Source: JBBRZF01 sp038236965
GTDB lineage: Bacteria > Acidobacteriota > Terriglobia > Terriglobales > Acidobacteriaceae
NCBI GenBank assembly: GCA_038236965.1
Contig: JBBRZF010000004.1
Location: 1-45,029, forward strand
Direction: 5' to 3'
Length of the DNA: 45,029 nucleotides
The translations under genes were made by a program, and so were the position numbers. Shown in pieces: positions 24,521 through 31,922 of this stretch; positions within the stretch are counted from its first letter, which is position 1; every line of letters starts with the position of its first letter. The notes under the pieces are model-generated. The model was given only the letters and a program-made list of their open reading frames with translations. It did not search any database and was not told the origin of the DNA.

Positions 24521-25312
24521 ATGCTCATTTCAGGAACTCTGGCTTCGATGAACTGCGTCACGACGGCCTTTGCGTCTGCTGTCTTAGCGCCGGTGATTGC
24601 CATACCGGAAAGCTCGACCGCTAACCTGCTCATCGTTCTCCGCTTCGTTCACCTGGTTGCGGGCATTGCATGGGTGGGGCTGCTGTATTTCTTCAACCTC
24701 GTCAACATTCCCTTCCAAGCCGAACTCGACCCGGCTTCGCGCAAGACGGTGGTTCCTCTGCTGATGCCGCGCGCGCTGTGGTGGTTCCGCTGGTCATCGG
24801 TACCGACGGTGCTGGCCGGAGTCTGGTACTGGATGATCATCGTGGGCACCGACAAACGCGGCGCCATCGCCCAAGGCTTTACGGCGGTGAGCGGCGGGAT
24901 GGCTATCGGAAGCTTCTTCCTTATCTGGACGGTGGTTGCGGTAGTGATGGTCGGCATCTTCAGCATGGGCAAGCTGAACGACAAGCCCGCGCTGCTGGGA
25001 ATCATCTTCGTAGTGCTGATCGCGGGCGCGTCCTACCTCTATGTTTCGTTGAACTCGCATGGCTGGGAGAGCAATAAGTTACTCGCCATCGGCATTGGGG
25101 GAGGCATGGGTTGGGTGATGATGATGAACGTCTGGGGCGTGATCTGGCGTGCGCAAAAGCGGCTCATACAGTGGACGGCCGAAGGCACGACTTCTCCGCA
25201 AGCGGCGAAGCTGGCGAGAATGAGCTACGTGGCGTCGAGGACGAACTTCTGGCTCTCGTTCCCGATGCTGTTCTTTATGGCGATGGCTTCGCACTGGGTT
25301 GTGCTGGTGTAA
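24521..25312 (+). CDS. Urate hydroxylase PuuD-like (DUF989) membrane protein
   Basis: 263 residues with seven to eight membrane helices. The first clear one is LLIVLRFVHLVAGIAWVGLLYFFNLVN; HLVAGIAWVG..YF is the typical opening of the PuuD membrane domain and its relatives, with a His that could ligate heme. Further helices lie near 95-115, 130-155, 165-185, 195-215 and 240-260. PuuD proteins carry a C-terminal cytochrome c domain with CxxCH; that part is absent here, so urate oxidation cannot be claimed. The ATG is preceded by GGGGGA. It could equally be a small heme-binding membrane protein of unknown role. Confidence 0.7.
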   Translation: MLISGTLASMNCVTTAFASAVLAPVIAIPESSTANLLIVLRFVHLVAGIAWVGLLYFFNLVNIPFQAELDPASRKTVVPLLMPRALWWFRWSSVPTVLAGVWYWMIIVGTDKRGAIAQGFTAVSGGMAIGSFFLIWTVVAVVMVGIFSMGKLNDKPALLGIIFVVLIAGASYLYVSLNSHGWESNKLLAIGIGGGMGWVMMMNVWGVIWRAQKRLIQWTAEGTTSPQAAKLARMSYVASRTNFWLSFPMLFFMAMASHWVVLV

Positions 25313-25355
25313 GGAAAAATTGCGCGAGAGTGGTTAAGAAAGCTGAAAGTCAACG

Positions 25356-25387
25356 TCCACCACGGAGACACGGAGTTACGGAGAAAG
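25356..25387 (+). repeat. Dispersed CACCACGGAGACACGGAG repeat, copy 2
   Basis: CCACCACGGAGACACGGAGT followed by TACGGAGAAAGG. The closest copy to the consensus, in the gap after the PuuD-like gene. Confidence 0.75.
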
Positions 25388-25414
25388 GCGGGTTAGGGGG
25401 GTTGCGTTGGAGGT

Positions 25415-25445
25415 TCACCACGAAGGCACGAGAAAGGCGCAGGAA
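25415..25445 (+). repeat. Dispersed CACCACGAAGGCACGAG repeat, copy 3
   Basis: TTCACCACGAAGGCACGAGA then AAGGCGCAGG. It follows copy 2 after 27 bases in the same orientation, giving a tandem pair. The rest of the 25313-25576 gap holds no supported gene. Confidence 0.7.
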
Positions 25446-25576
25446 GCAAGGCCGGTAGGCGATCATGCTCGTTTTTGGGTTGGATGGGATTCGTTCTGCC
25501 CGGTTTGACGGATAATGGCGTTCATCCCATCCCCACAAGCGGCAACGTTCTCGCGCCTGTTGAATTCTCCTGCGGT

Positions 25577-25693
25577 CTAGAAGATCTTCCAGACGAAGTG
25601 GGCGAGCAAGGCAAACAGCAGGAGCATGAACGCGCTTATCCAGACCAGGAAGTTAATCGTCAGCTTTGGGGATTCGATTTCTTTCTTGTTCAT
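25577..25693 (-). CDS. Possible very small membrane protein (38 aa)
   Basis: MNKKEIESPKLTINFLVWIS opens a 38-residue frame with a charged N-terminus and one strong membrane helix (LVWISAFMLLLFALLAHFVW). The composition is protein-like, but there is no ribosome-binding site before the ATG, and the open frame extends upstream with unlikely residues. Without comparison to relatives this stays tentative. Confidence 0.4.
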   Translation of the reverse strand: MNKKEIESPKLTINFLVWISAFMLLLFALLAHFVWKIF

Positions 25694-25807
25694 GGCATAA
25701 GGATACACAGATAAGTTGTACATCGCTGGCAGATTGCGCTTCGCGAGTTCTTGGACCCACCACTGCCGGAACGACGGGGTTCCGGCGCAGACGGGGAAAA
25801 GCAAACG

Positions 25808-26182
25808 TCAAAGCGTTTGGGTGACGTCTTCGATTGATACTTTCAGGGCTGCCCTGGCCCATGGATATTTGTTCTTTACGGTTTCAAATTCTGAACCTGT
25901 GGAGAGGAATTCAGCTGTTCCGGTGATGAGGAACCCGGTGCCGGGACCGCGCCGTCCTTCTACCTCGCGACTTCCCATGGAGAGCAGGAGGGCGTTGTTC
26001 TCTGATACGTTCTTTTCCGTCCTGTTCATTCCGCCAACGGGCAGCAACAGGTGTTCCTCTGCCGTGATTTGCACGTAGCTGTTCCAGGTGTTGACCAGGT
26101 GAGGGCGACCATCGGTGCCTTGCGTCGCAATCGCGACGACGCCTTCGTGCTTTAAAACCTGCAGTAATTTTTCGGGCAACAT
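25808..26182 (-). CDS. Pyridoxamine 5'-phosphate oxidase-family FMN/F420 split-barrel protein
   Basis: A 124-residue single-domain split-barrel protein. LLQVLKHEGVVAIATQGTDGRPHLVNTWNSYVQI is the standard first hairpin of the PPOX-like family (A.V.T....G.PH...W). HLLLPVGGMNRTEKNVSENNALLLSMGSREVEG then matches the phosphate-binding R-T-x-x-N-x-x-x-N-x-x-x-x-L segment. These proteins bind FMN, F420 or heme and often act as small reductases; the cofactor cannot be told. GGAG precedes the ATG. It stands alone, with short gaps on both sides. Confidence 0.85.
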   Translation of the reverse strand: MLPEKLLQVLKHEGVVAIATQGTDGRPHLVNTWNSYVQITAEEHLLLPVGGMNRTEKNVSENNALLLSMGSREVEGRRGPGTGFLITGTAEFLSTGSEFETVKNKYPWARAALKVSIEDVTQTL

Positions 26183-26277
26183 GTCGGTCTCTCCGAAATC
26201 TTCGTTATTTAAATCAAAATCAAGGCCCCACCTATACCAACGTCGGGCCTAGTAGACACCGTTAGAGTTTCGTAATT

Positions 26278-27498
26278 CTAATTGTAGAACTCTGCGACGG
26301 CCTGGACTACGCGGTGCTGCTCATCTTCCGTGAGTTCGGGGAAGATGGGGAAGGCGAGGACTTCGGCGGCGGCGCGTTCGGATTCGGGGAGATCGCCCGG
26401 GCCATAGCCGAGGTAGGTGAAGCATTTCTGCAGATGCAACGGCACGGGGTAATAGACTTCGCTGCCGATGTTGCGTGCGGCAAGGAACTGGCGCAGATGG
26501 TCGCGACGAGGCACGCGCACCACGTACTGATGAAAGATGTGCGAGGCTTCGACGACGGTCTCGAGCAATTGCACGGGACGGTCGGGGTCGGGCATGGTTA
26601 TCTCGCCCGGCAGGGGGCGGCCTTGCGAGAGTCCTGCGTTCTCAAACAGCTGGTCGTACAAGGAAGCAATCTCGCGGCGGCGCAGGTTCCACTGGTCGAG
26701 GTGCTGCATCTTCACGCGCAGGATGGCGGCTTGTATGGCGTCGAGACGGCTGTTCCAGCCAAGCTCCTCGTGGTAGTAGCGACGGTCGCTGCCGTGTGCG
26801 CGGAGGCGGCGGACGCGGGCCGCGATACCGGCGTCCATGGTGGTGACCATGCCGCCGTCGCCAAAGGCGCTGAGATTTTTCGTGGGATAGAAGCTGAAGC
26901 CGGCGGCCTTGCCGAGGGAACCGGCGCGGCGTCCGCGCCAAGTTGCGCCGAAGGCTTGCGCCGCGTCTTCGACGATGGTGAGTTTGAATTGCGCGGCAAG
27001 AACATCGAAGTCATCCATGCGGGCACACTGTCCGTAGAGATGAACAGGCATGACGGCCTTCACGCGCTGGTCTCCGGTGGAGGTGAGGTAATGCTCGACC
27101 AGTTTGGCGTCGAGATTGAGGGTGCCGGGTTCTATGTCCACAAATACGGGTCGTGCTCTGCAACGCACGATGGTGGAAGCTGAAGCGAAGAACGTGAACG
27201 GCGAGGTAATGACGGTGTCGCCGGGGCCAACGCCGGACGCTTGCACGGCGAGCCAGAGGGCGTCTGTACCGGAGGCGCAGGAGATGGCTTCGGCGGCGCC
27301 GGTATAGGCGGCGACTTCGCGCTCGAAGCTGAGGACCTCTTCGCCCATGATGAGGTGCTGCGATTCGCAAACGCGCTGGATGGCCGGCATGACTTCGGCA
27401 GCGATGGTGGCGTACTGACGCTTGAGGTCGAGCGTGGGGATGGGCTCTTGCGAGGCGGCGACGGTCGGCGGCAAATTCAAATCAACTGGTTTATTCAA
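26278..27498 (-). CDS. DegT/DnrJ/EryC1/StrS-family PLP aminotransferase
   Basis: Sugar aminotransferase fold that aminates a keto group on a nucleotide-linked sugar, typically for lipopolysaccharide or capsule. 406 residues. IPTLDLKRQYATIAAEV is the classic opening, followed by ASGTDALWLAVQASGVGPGD, DIEPGTLNLD, PVHLYGQCARMD and EDAAQAFGA (the Asp that holds the PLP ring). SFYPTKNLSAFGDGGM carries the Schiff-base Lys at residue 207. EVYYPVPLHLQKCF and FPIFPELTEDEQ are C-terminal landmarks. The start is a TTG with a weak upstream GGA. No other sugar-nucleotide genes are adjacent, so the product sugar is unknown. The DUF309 gene is 51 bases upstream on the same strand. Confidence 0.92.
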   Translation of the reverse strand: MNKPVDLNLPPTVAASQEPIPTLDLKRQYATIAAEVMPAIQRVCESQHLIMGEEVLSFEREVAAYTGAAEAISCASGTDALWLAVQASGVGPGDTVITSPFTFFASASTIVRCRARPVFVDIEPGTLNLDAKLVEHYLTSTGDQRVKAVMPVHLYGQCARMDDFDVLAAQFKLTIVEDAAQAFGATWRGRRAGSLGKAAGFSFYPTKNLSAFGDGGMVTTMDAGIAARVRRLRAHGSDRRYYHEELGWNSRLDAIQAAILRVKMQHLDQWNLRRREIASLYDQLFENAGLSQGRPLPGEITMPDPDRPVQLLETVVEASHIFHQYVVRVPRRDHLRQFLAARNIGSEVYYPVPLHLQKCFTYLGYGPGDLPESERAAAEVLAFPIFPELTEDEQHRVVQAVAEFYN

Positions 27499-27549
27499 CG
27501 TGGGTTCCGTTAACGATCCTTCGCGTAGTGGTTAACAAGTGCCGAAAGT

Positions 27550-27927
27550 CTACTTTGGGGCGGTACTTATGTCAGTATCCTTGTGCGCGATGATATGCGG
27601 CCAAGGAGGCTGGGGAGCGCCTTTTTGCAGGCAAGCCTGCCATTCGGCGAGTTGCGTGCGCAGGCCGTGAATGTCGAGGGCGGCGAAATCCTCCGGTGCT
27701 TCGGCCAGGTTGCGGCAGGCGCGTTCATGCACGGAACGCGCGCCGTTGAGATTGGAGCGGGAGTAGTGGTGCATGGCGACGGCGATCTGCACCAGTCCCT
27801 GGTAGAAGCGTTTGGTTTCTGGCGGAGAGGCGCGCCAGACGTCCTCCAGCACCTCGTGGGCGTCGTAGAAACGCTGGGCGTTGAGCAGTTCGACGCCGTG
27901 AAGAAGTTCGTCTTGCATCCCTTTCAT
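27550..27927 (-). CDS. DUF309 domain-containing protein
   Basis: About 125 residues from the ATG at 27925-27927; the open frame extends to 28047, but that part does not match the family. The conserved helical-bundle motif is GVELLNAQRFYDAHEVLEDVWRASPPETKRFYQGLVQIAVAMHHYSRSNLNGARSVHERA: the family pattern L-x-N-x-x-x-F-x-x-x-H-E-x-x-E-x-x-W and F-x-Q-G-L-x-Q-x-A-x-A-x-x-H is complete. The H-E-x-x-E arrangement suggests a possible metal or ligand site, but the biochemical function is unknown. It is probably co-transcribed with the aminotransferase downstream. Confidence 0.88.
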   Translation of the reverse strand: MKGMQDELLHGVELLNAQRFYDAHEVLEDVWRASPPETKRFYQGLVQIAVAMHHYSRSNLNGARSVHERACRNLAEAPEDFAALDIHGLRTQLAEWQACLQKGAPQPPWPHIIAHKDTDISTAPK

Positions 27928-28046
27928 TGTGTCATACGGCAGCGCTGCGAGCGCAGAGCGGGATGTCGAACTTGCGTAGGTGAATTTTGTTTGCAGGTTG
28001 GGCTTTACGAATCCAGGAACTCTGCTGCTCTGCTCGACCCGTGCCA

Positions 28047-28193
28047 ATGGATTGCGAGTCCCACCAAGAGCGCTTACACAACCTGAATAGTGAAATGGCA
28101 GCTCTGGAGGATTGCATTCCCTATATGACCGCCAGAACGCAAGTTCTTATAGAAGAACAACTTGTGCTGACGCGAGAACGAATTGCTATTTGA
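28047..28193 (+). CDS. Possible small helical protein (48 aa)
   Basis: From the ATG at 28047 the frame encodes MDCESHQERLHNLNSEMAAL, then 28 more residues with heptad-like leucines (LEDCIPYM, VLIEEQLVLTRERIAI). It looks like a small amphipathic helix or coiled coil rather than random sequence, but no ribosome-binding site precedes the ATG and I know no family. It is the only candidate gene in the 410-base gap between the DUF309 gene and the 74-residue gene; the remainder of that gap shows nothing I can name. Confidence 0.35.
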   Translation: MDCESHQERLHNLNSEMAALEDCIPYMTARTQVLIEEQLVLTRERIAI

Positions 28194-28336
28194 GGCACTC
28201 CCGCTGCGAACAAAAGCTGCCACCGCGTAAGTACCCTGCTCCGGCAATCCCCACCTGTTCTGCCTGTTTTTGCCCTGAGCCGTAAGCCATCCAGCGGACT
28301 TTGCCCTGAATCCAACTTGAGGATTGGAGCGAATAA

Positions 28337-28561
28337 ATGGCTGAGAAGGTGAAAACACTGAATCTGCAAAGGGATTATAAACAATTCCTTTACTTCATTG
28401 ATGGGAATGGCAACGTCTGCCAAAAGCCAAAGACTGGGAAAGGCGATTCGCAGGTGCTGGTAGAGAGCGCCGTGGATCGCGATAATCAGTTTCTATATTT
28501 TATCGACAAAGAGGGTGATGTATCGCGCTCGCCACGCGGCACGAAGAAGAAAGCTGCCTGA
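28337..28561 (+). CDS. Small protein with a duplicated FLYFID-x-x-G motif (74 aa)
   Basis: Two copies of one motif make up most of the protein: QFLYFIDGNGNVCQKPKTG (residues 16-34) and QFLYFIDKEGDVSRSPRGT (51-69). Each would form a beta-hairpin with a D-x-x-G turn, so the protein is an internal duplication of about 35 residues. The ends are basic (MAEKVKTLNLQRDYK, TKKKAA). GGAG lies upstream of the ATG. It stops 11 bases before the start of the large fusion protein on the same strand, so the two are probably co-transcribed. Function unknown; the basic ends could suit nucleic-acid binding, which is only inference. Confidence 0.7.
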   Translation: MAEKVKTLNLQRDYKQFLYFIDGNGNVCQKPKTGKGDSQVLVESAVDRDNQFLYFIDKEGDVSRSPRGTKKKAA

Positions 28562-28572
28562 CGTCAGCCTAA

Positions 28573-30240
28573 ATGGACGAGTCCGGCTGGAACATGTGGA
28601 TCTTCCGCGACGGGCGGAAGCCTGTTAGAGGTGAGTGGCTGATAGAGGGCCTCTGCGATTCCCTGCTGCGCTCTTCGGTGGATACGCTCTCGGCGCTATT
28701 GTGGGCCGGAGAAATGGAATGTGCGCTGAGCGACTCGTCGTCCCCCGACGAGTTACTTGCGAAGAAGGTTACGGACGAGCTTGCTTACGCGCTGCTGACC
28801 GGCGCATTGCCCAGAACAAAAGCGTTGCTGAACGAAATCCGCAAGATAGCGATGCCGGCGGAGGTTCGCGTCTCCGTGGCGGAGAGCTTCGCGTATTACG
28901 CGCTGCATCCGCTGAGCTTTGCGAAAACGGCTGCGCAGGTCGCGAAGAGCGGATCGGTGCGGGTGGTCGGCATCCGCAGCATAGGGATTACGCTGTCGGC
29001 GATGGCTGCGGCTGGATTGCGAGCCAAAGGATTGGACGTTGCGCGAATGACGGTGCGTCCGACGGGGCATCCCTACGATCGCGAATTGGCGCTTACGGAA
29101 GAACAGCGGCGATGGGTGGCCGATGCGCTGGACGCAGAGTTTCTGGTGGTGGACGAAGGGCCGGGATTGAGCGGCTCGTCATTTCTGGCGACGGCTGAGG
29201 CGCTGGAGGCTGCGGGAGTCGCGAAGGAACGAATCACCTTGATCGGGACCTCAAAGCCTGTGCCGGAACATCTGCGGGCAACGGATGGGGCGGAACGCTG
29301 GCGTCGTTTGCGCGCGGAGTTTGTGTCGGGCGAGCCAATGCTGCCGGAAGGAGCGTCGCTGTGGATTGGCGGAGGCGAATGGCGTTCGCACTTTCTGCGC
29401 GGGGCGAAAGTTCCCGGTGCGTGGTTGCAGTTGGAAGCGCGAAAGTATCTGTCGGCGGACAGGAAGCGATTCTTCCGCTTTGAAGGGTTTGGGCGTTACG
29501 GCACGGAGGTAGGAGAGCGGGCGCTGCGGATGGCGGAGCTAGGCTTCTCGCCAAAATACCTGGGAAACATGCAGGGCTTTGGCTGCTACGAATTCATGGA
29601 AGGCACGGCGATGACGTCGGACGCGGTGTCGGACGAGTTGATTCATAGGCTGGCTTCGTACTGTGCGATGCGCGCGCAGGAATTTGCGACCGGGGCGGAG
29701 CCGGGTTCCGAGAACGAGAATATGTTGCGCCACAACTGGAAGACCATCTTCGGAACGGAGCTGGGCAAAGAGACGCGACTGGAAATCGTGCGTCCGGTGA
29801 TTGCCGATGGGCGTATGCTGCCGCACGAATGGATGCGCGCAGGCGATGGCGTGATTTACAAAGTGGATGGCACGACGCACGGCGACGACCACTTCGCGCC
29901 CGGACCGTGCGACATCGCGTGGGACCTGGCAGGAGTCATCGTCGAGTGGGAGCTTGGCGAAGAGGCGCGCGAGAATTTTGTTGCAGAGTATGAGAGGCTG
30001 TCGGGCGATGATGCTCGTCCGAGGCTGGGTGCGTACCTGCTGGCATATGCGACGTTCCGATGCGCGTATTCGAAAATGGCAGCGCAGGCTATGGGCGGGA
30101 CGGAAGAAGAGATGCGGTTACAGCGGGACTATGCGCGGTATCGGGAGGAGATCAAAATCCACCACGGAGACACGGAGACGCAGAGAAAAGCAAGACGGGC
30201 AGAGGGGGCGGTGGTGGGGGAGAGCAGGTCCGTCGCGTGA
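28573..30240 (+). CDS. Phosphoribosyltransferase-like and kinase-like fusion protein
   Basis: 555 residues with three regions. Residues 30-125 are helical and unassigned. Residues 128-230 look like a type I phosphoribosyltransferase: a strand and loop VRVVGIRSIGITLSAM, then LVVDEGPGLSGSSFLATAEALEAAGV (D194-S203), which matches the PRPP-binding loop pattern (hydrophobic strand, acidic residues, G-x-T/S-G). Residues 300-505 resemble the C-terminal lobe of an aminoglycoside-phosphotransferase or HAD-partner kinase: LGNMQGFGCYEFMEG, LPHEWMRAGDGVIYKVDG, HGDDHFAPGPCDIAWDLAGVIVEWEL. From about residue 528 the tail (KIHHGDTETQRK...) is encoded by a dispersed DNA repeat, so the native end is probably near residue 527. 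No pathway partner is evident; the small 74-residue gene precedes it. The start may instead be the ATG 7 codons in. Confidence 0.75.
   Translation: MDESGWNMWIFRDGRKPVRGEWLIEGLCDSLLRSSVDTLSALLWAGEMECALSDSSSPDELLAKKVTDELAYALLTGALPRTKALLNEIRKIAMPAEVRVSVAESFAYYALHPLSFAKTAAQVAKSGSVRVVGIRSIGITLSAMAAAGLRAKGLDVARMTVRPTGHPYDRELALTEEQRRWVADALDAEFLVVDEGPGLSGSSFLATAEALEAAGVAKERITLIGTSKPVPEHLRATDGAERWRRLRAEFVSGEPMLPEGASLWIGGGEWRSHFLRGAKVPGAWLQLEARKYLSADRKRFFRFEGFGRYGTEVGERALRMAELGFSPKYLGNMQGFGCYEFMEGTAMTSDAVSDELIHRLASYCAMRAQEFATGAEPGSENENMLRHNWKTIFGTELGKETRLEIVRPVIADGRMLPHEWMRAGDGVIYKVDGTTHGDDHFAPGPCDIAWDLAGVIVEWELGEEARENFVAEYERLSGDDARPRLGAYLLAYATFRCAYSKMAAQAMGGTEEEMRLQRDYARYREEIKIHHGDTETQRKARRAEGAVVGESRSVA
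30158..30193 (+). repeat. Dispersed CACCACGGAGACACGGAG repeat, copy 4, inside a coding end
   Basis: TCCACCACGGAGACACGGAG followed by ACGCAGAGAAAAGC. It lies within the 3' end of the PRTase-kinase gene and is translated as HHGDTETQRK. Confidence 0.75.
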
Positions 30241-30295
30241 CGCAGGGAAGACAAAGGAAAGCATAAGCGGCGGACAACTCAGCGGGCTTCCCTGA

Positions 30296-31504
30296 TTAGC
30301 GTTTCTTCTTTTTCTTCGCAGCTTTGGATTGCTTGTTTACGTCTTTAGCGGCTTGTTTGGCGGGAGCCGGCTTCTGCACGACTTCGCCGGGTGCGAGAAC
30401 GCGTCGCACGAGGGGGCCGTTCATCTTGTACTTGCGTTCGCCGGTAGTGCCGTCTTCGTTCTTCACGTGGACGGTGAAGGTGGGCAGCGAGCCCTCTTTG
30501 TCGAAGTTTTCCATGCCGGTGGACGCCGGGAACAAGCCCCAGAGATTGCGTTCGCGATAAGCGGTTTCGTAACGATGCTTTCTCACGTTCCAACTGAAGA
30601 CGCGAAGCTGGTTGTAGTCGAAGGGCATGCCGTCCTTGTTCTCGGAAAAGAGCACGAGATACTGGGGCACGTCTTTGTCTTCGTCGTGCACCCGGCTGAT
30701 GATGAGAGACGCCATGACGCGCTGGCCTTCGGCGTATTGGGCGATCTCAAGAGGCACGTCGAGATCGATCATGCGGGCGAGCACCCACCCGACGCGTCCC
30801 TGGGAATTCCGGACCAGCCAGAAATCGTCGTAAGCCTTCGGCGTTTCGTCCGCAGGAGGTTTGGGTGCGACGGCGATTTCGACGTCGGGCTTGCCGTCCT
30901 TGTCGGCGTCTTCCGGCACGGGCTTGGCGTTGGCTTTCGCTTTCGCGGCGGTGTTGTCGGTGTTCTTGGAACCTAGCTTTTGCGTGGGGCGGGCCGTCAC
31001 CTGTTTGGCGACACGCTCGCCGATGGCGCGCTTCATGACTTCAATCTTCTCGCCGTCGGCTAGCTGATAGAGCTTTTCGGAATCGCGAGCGGCGGTGATG
31101 TGCATGTTGAGTTCGGCGCGCGTGGTGCCGTGTCCGAGGACAGGCGCATTTTTACATTCGTCGGCTAACTTCTGAAAGCCGGTAAAGATGTCTTCGCCGA
31201 CAAGGAGGCGCTGCTCCATCCATCCCTCTTCGCCACGCGGAGTGCGTACGCGAACGAATCGCTTCTGGTGCTCGAGTATCTCTACGCGATCTCCATTTTT
31301 TACCAGGCCGACCTTGTTATAGATGGCGGCGACCCGGTCGCGCAGATTCACCTGCGGCGCAGCAACGTAGGCGACTTCCTTGGACTGGAGCGGGCCACGC
31401 TTGCACGACGCGATGGTAAGCAAGGAAACGAAGACGAGCAAAAGGATGACGCGCGCAAGTGCGCGTGAGCGGGAGTGGGCACCTGATAAGAGCGGACGTG
31501 TCAC
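30296..31504 (-). CDS. Lipoprotein with bacterial SH3 domains
   Basis: From the GTG at 31502-31504 it has about 402 residues. The signal segment LARVILLLVFVSLLTIASC carries a lipobox (IASC), so it is a probable lipoprotein. The first SH3-like domain is VNLRDRVAAIYNKVGLVKNGDRVEILEHQKRFVRVRTPRGEEGWMEQRLL. A linker rich in Lys, Ala and Pro follows, then a second SH3-like segment (FWLVRNSQGRVGWVLARMIDL), and a beta-rich C-terminal domain (YLVLFSENKDGMPFDYNQLRVFSWN). The tail is extremely basic (AAKKKKKR). SH3b domains usually bind peptidoglycan. The open frame continues upstream to 31597 through repeat sequence, so that part is not coding. No clear ribosome site; start uncertain. Confidence 0.78.
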   Translation of the reverse strand: MTRPLLSGAHSRSRALARVILLLVFVSLLTIASCKRGPLQSKEVAYVAAPQVNLRDRVAAIYNKVGLVKNGDRVEILEHQKRFVRVRTPRGEEGWMEQRLLVGEDIFTGFQKLADECKNAPVLGHGTTRAELNMHITAARDSEKLYQLADGEKIEVMKRAIGERVAKQVTARPTQKLGSKNTDNTAAKAKANAKPVPEDADKDGKPDVEIAVAPKPPADETPKAYDDFWLVRNSQGRVGWVLARMIDLDVPLEIAQYAEGQRVMASLIISRVHDEDKDVPQYLVLFSENKDGMPFDYNQLRVFSWNVRKHRYETAYRERNLWGLFPASTGMENFDKEGSLPTFTVHVKNEDGTTGERKYKMNGPLVRRVLAPGEVVQKPAPAKQAAKDVNKQSKAAKKKKKR

Positions 31505-31588
31505 GAGACTGAGAACAATATTACACCGGAGAGGATGAGTTGATGGAAATGTAAAGGCACAACGAAGGGGTGGACACGGAATAAAACA

Positions 31589-31617
31589 ATCCACCACGGA
31601 GACACGGAAAAGGCGGA
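31589..31617 (+). repeat. Dispersed CACCACGGAGACACGGAA repeat, copy 5
   Basis: ATCCACCACGGAGACACGGA then AAAGGCGG, upstream of the SH3 lipoprotein gene. The gap 31505-31922 has no gene; it contains this copy, the palindromic element at 31628 and a GC-rich hairpin (GCGAGCG...CGCTCGC at 31840-31857). Confidence 0.75.
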
Positions 31618-31627
31618 GGGCGGCGAG

Positions 31628-31696
31628 CAGGGGCTAAAGCCCGAATTTGTTTGGCATCTGGATGGCACGACTGAAGTCGTGCCCTGATACAGAACT
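31628..31696. repeat. Dispersed palindromic element, copy 2
   Basis: GGGGCTAAAGCCC, about 23 bases, then GGCACGACTGAAGTCGTGCC and CTGATACAGA. The GCACGACT/AGTCGTGC arms are perfect. Confidence 0.8.
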
Positions 31697-31922
31697 CGTG
31701 CGTAGAAAGTCCTTGGAACCGAATAAAGAAACGTCGGTTGCGAACGGGGGGGGGCGGGGCGATGCAGGACTAGTTCGGCGCTGCAGGAGAAAGCCCCGTC
31801 GGTTCGTGACAGGGCTGTCTGTAGATTGAGGGTGCGGTCGCGAGCGAGGGCGCTCGCGCCACATTGAGAACACTTACATCTAGCACATCATCTATCAGAG
31901 AACATCCTCCATCCGAGGATCA

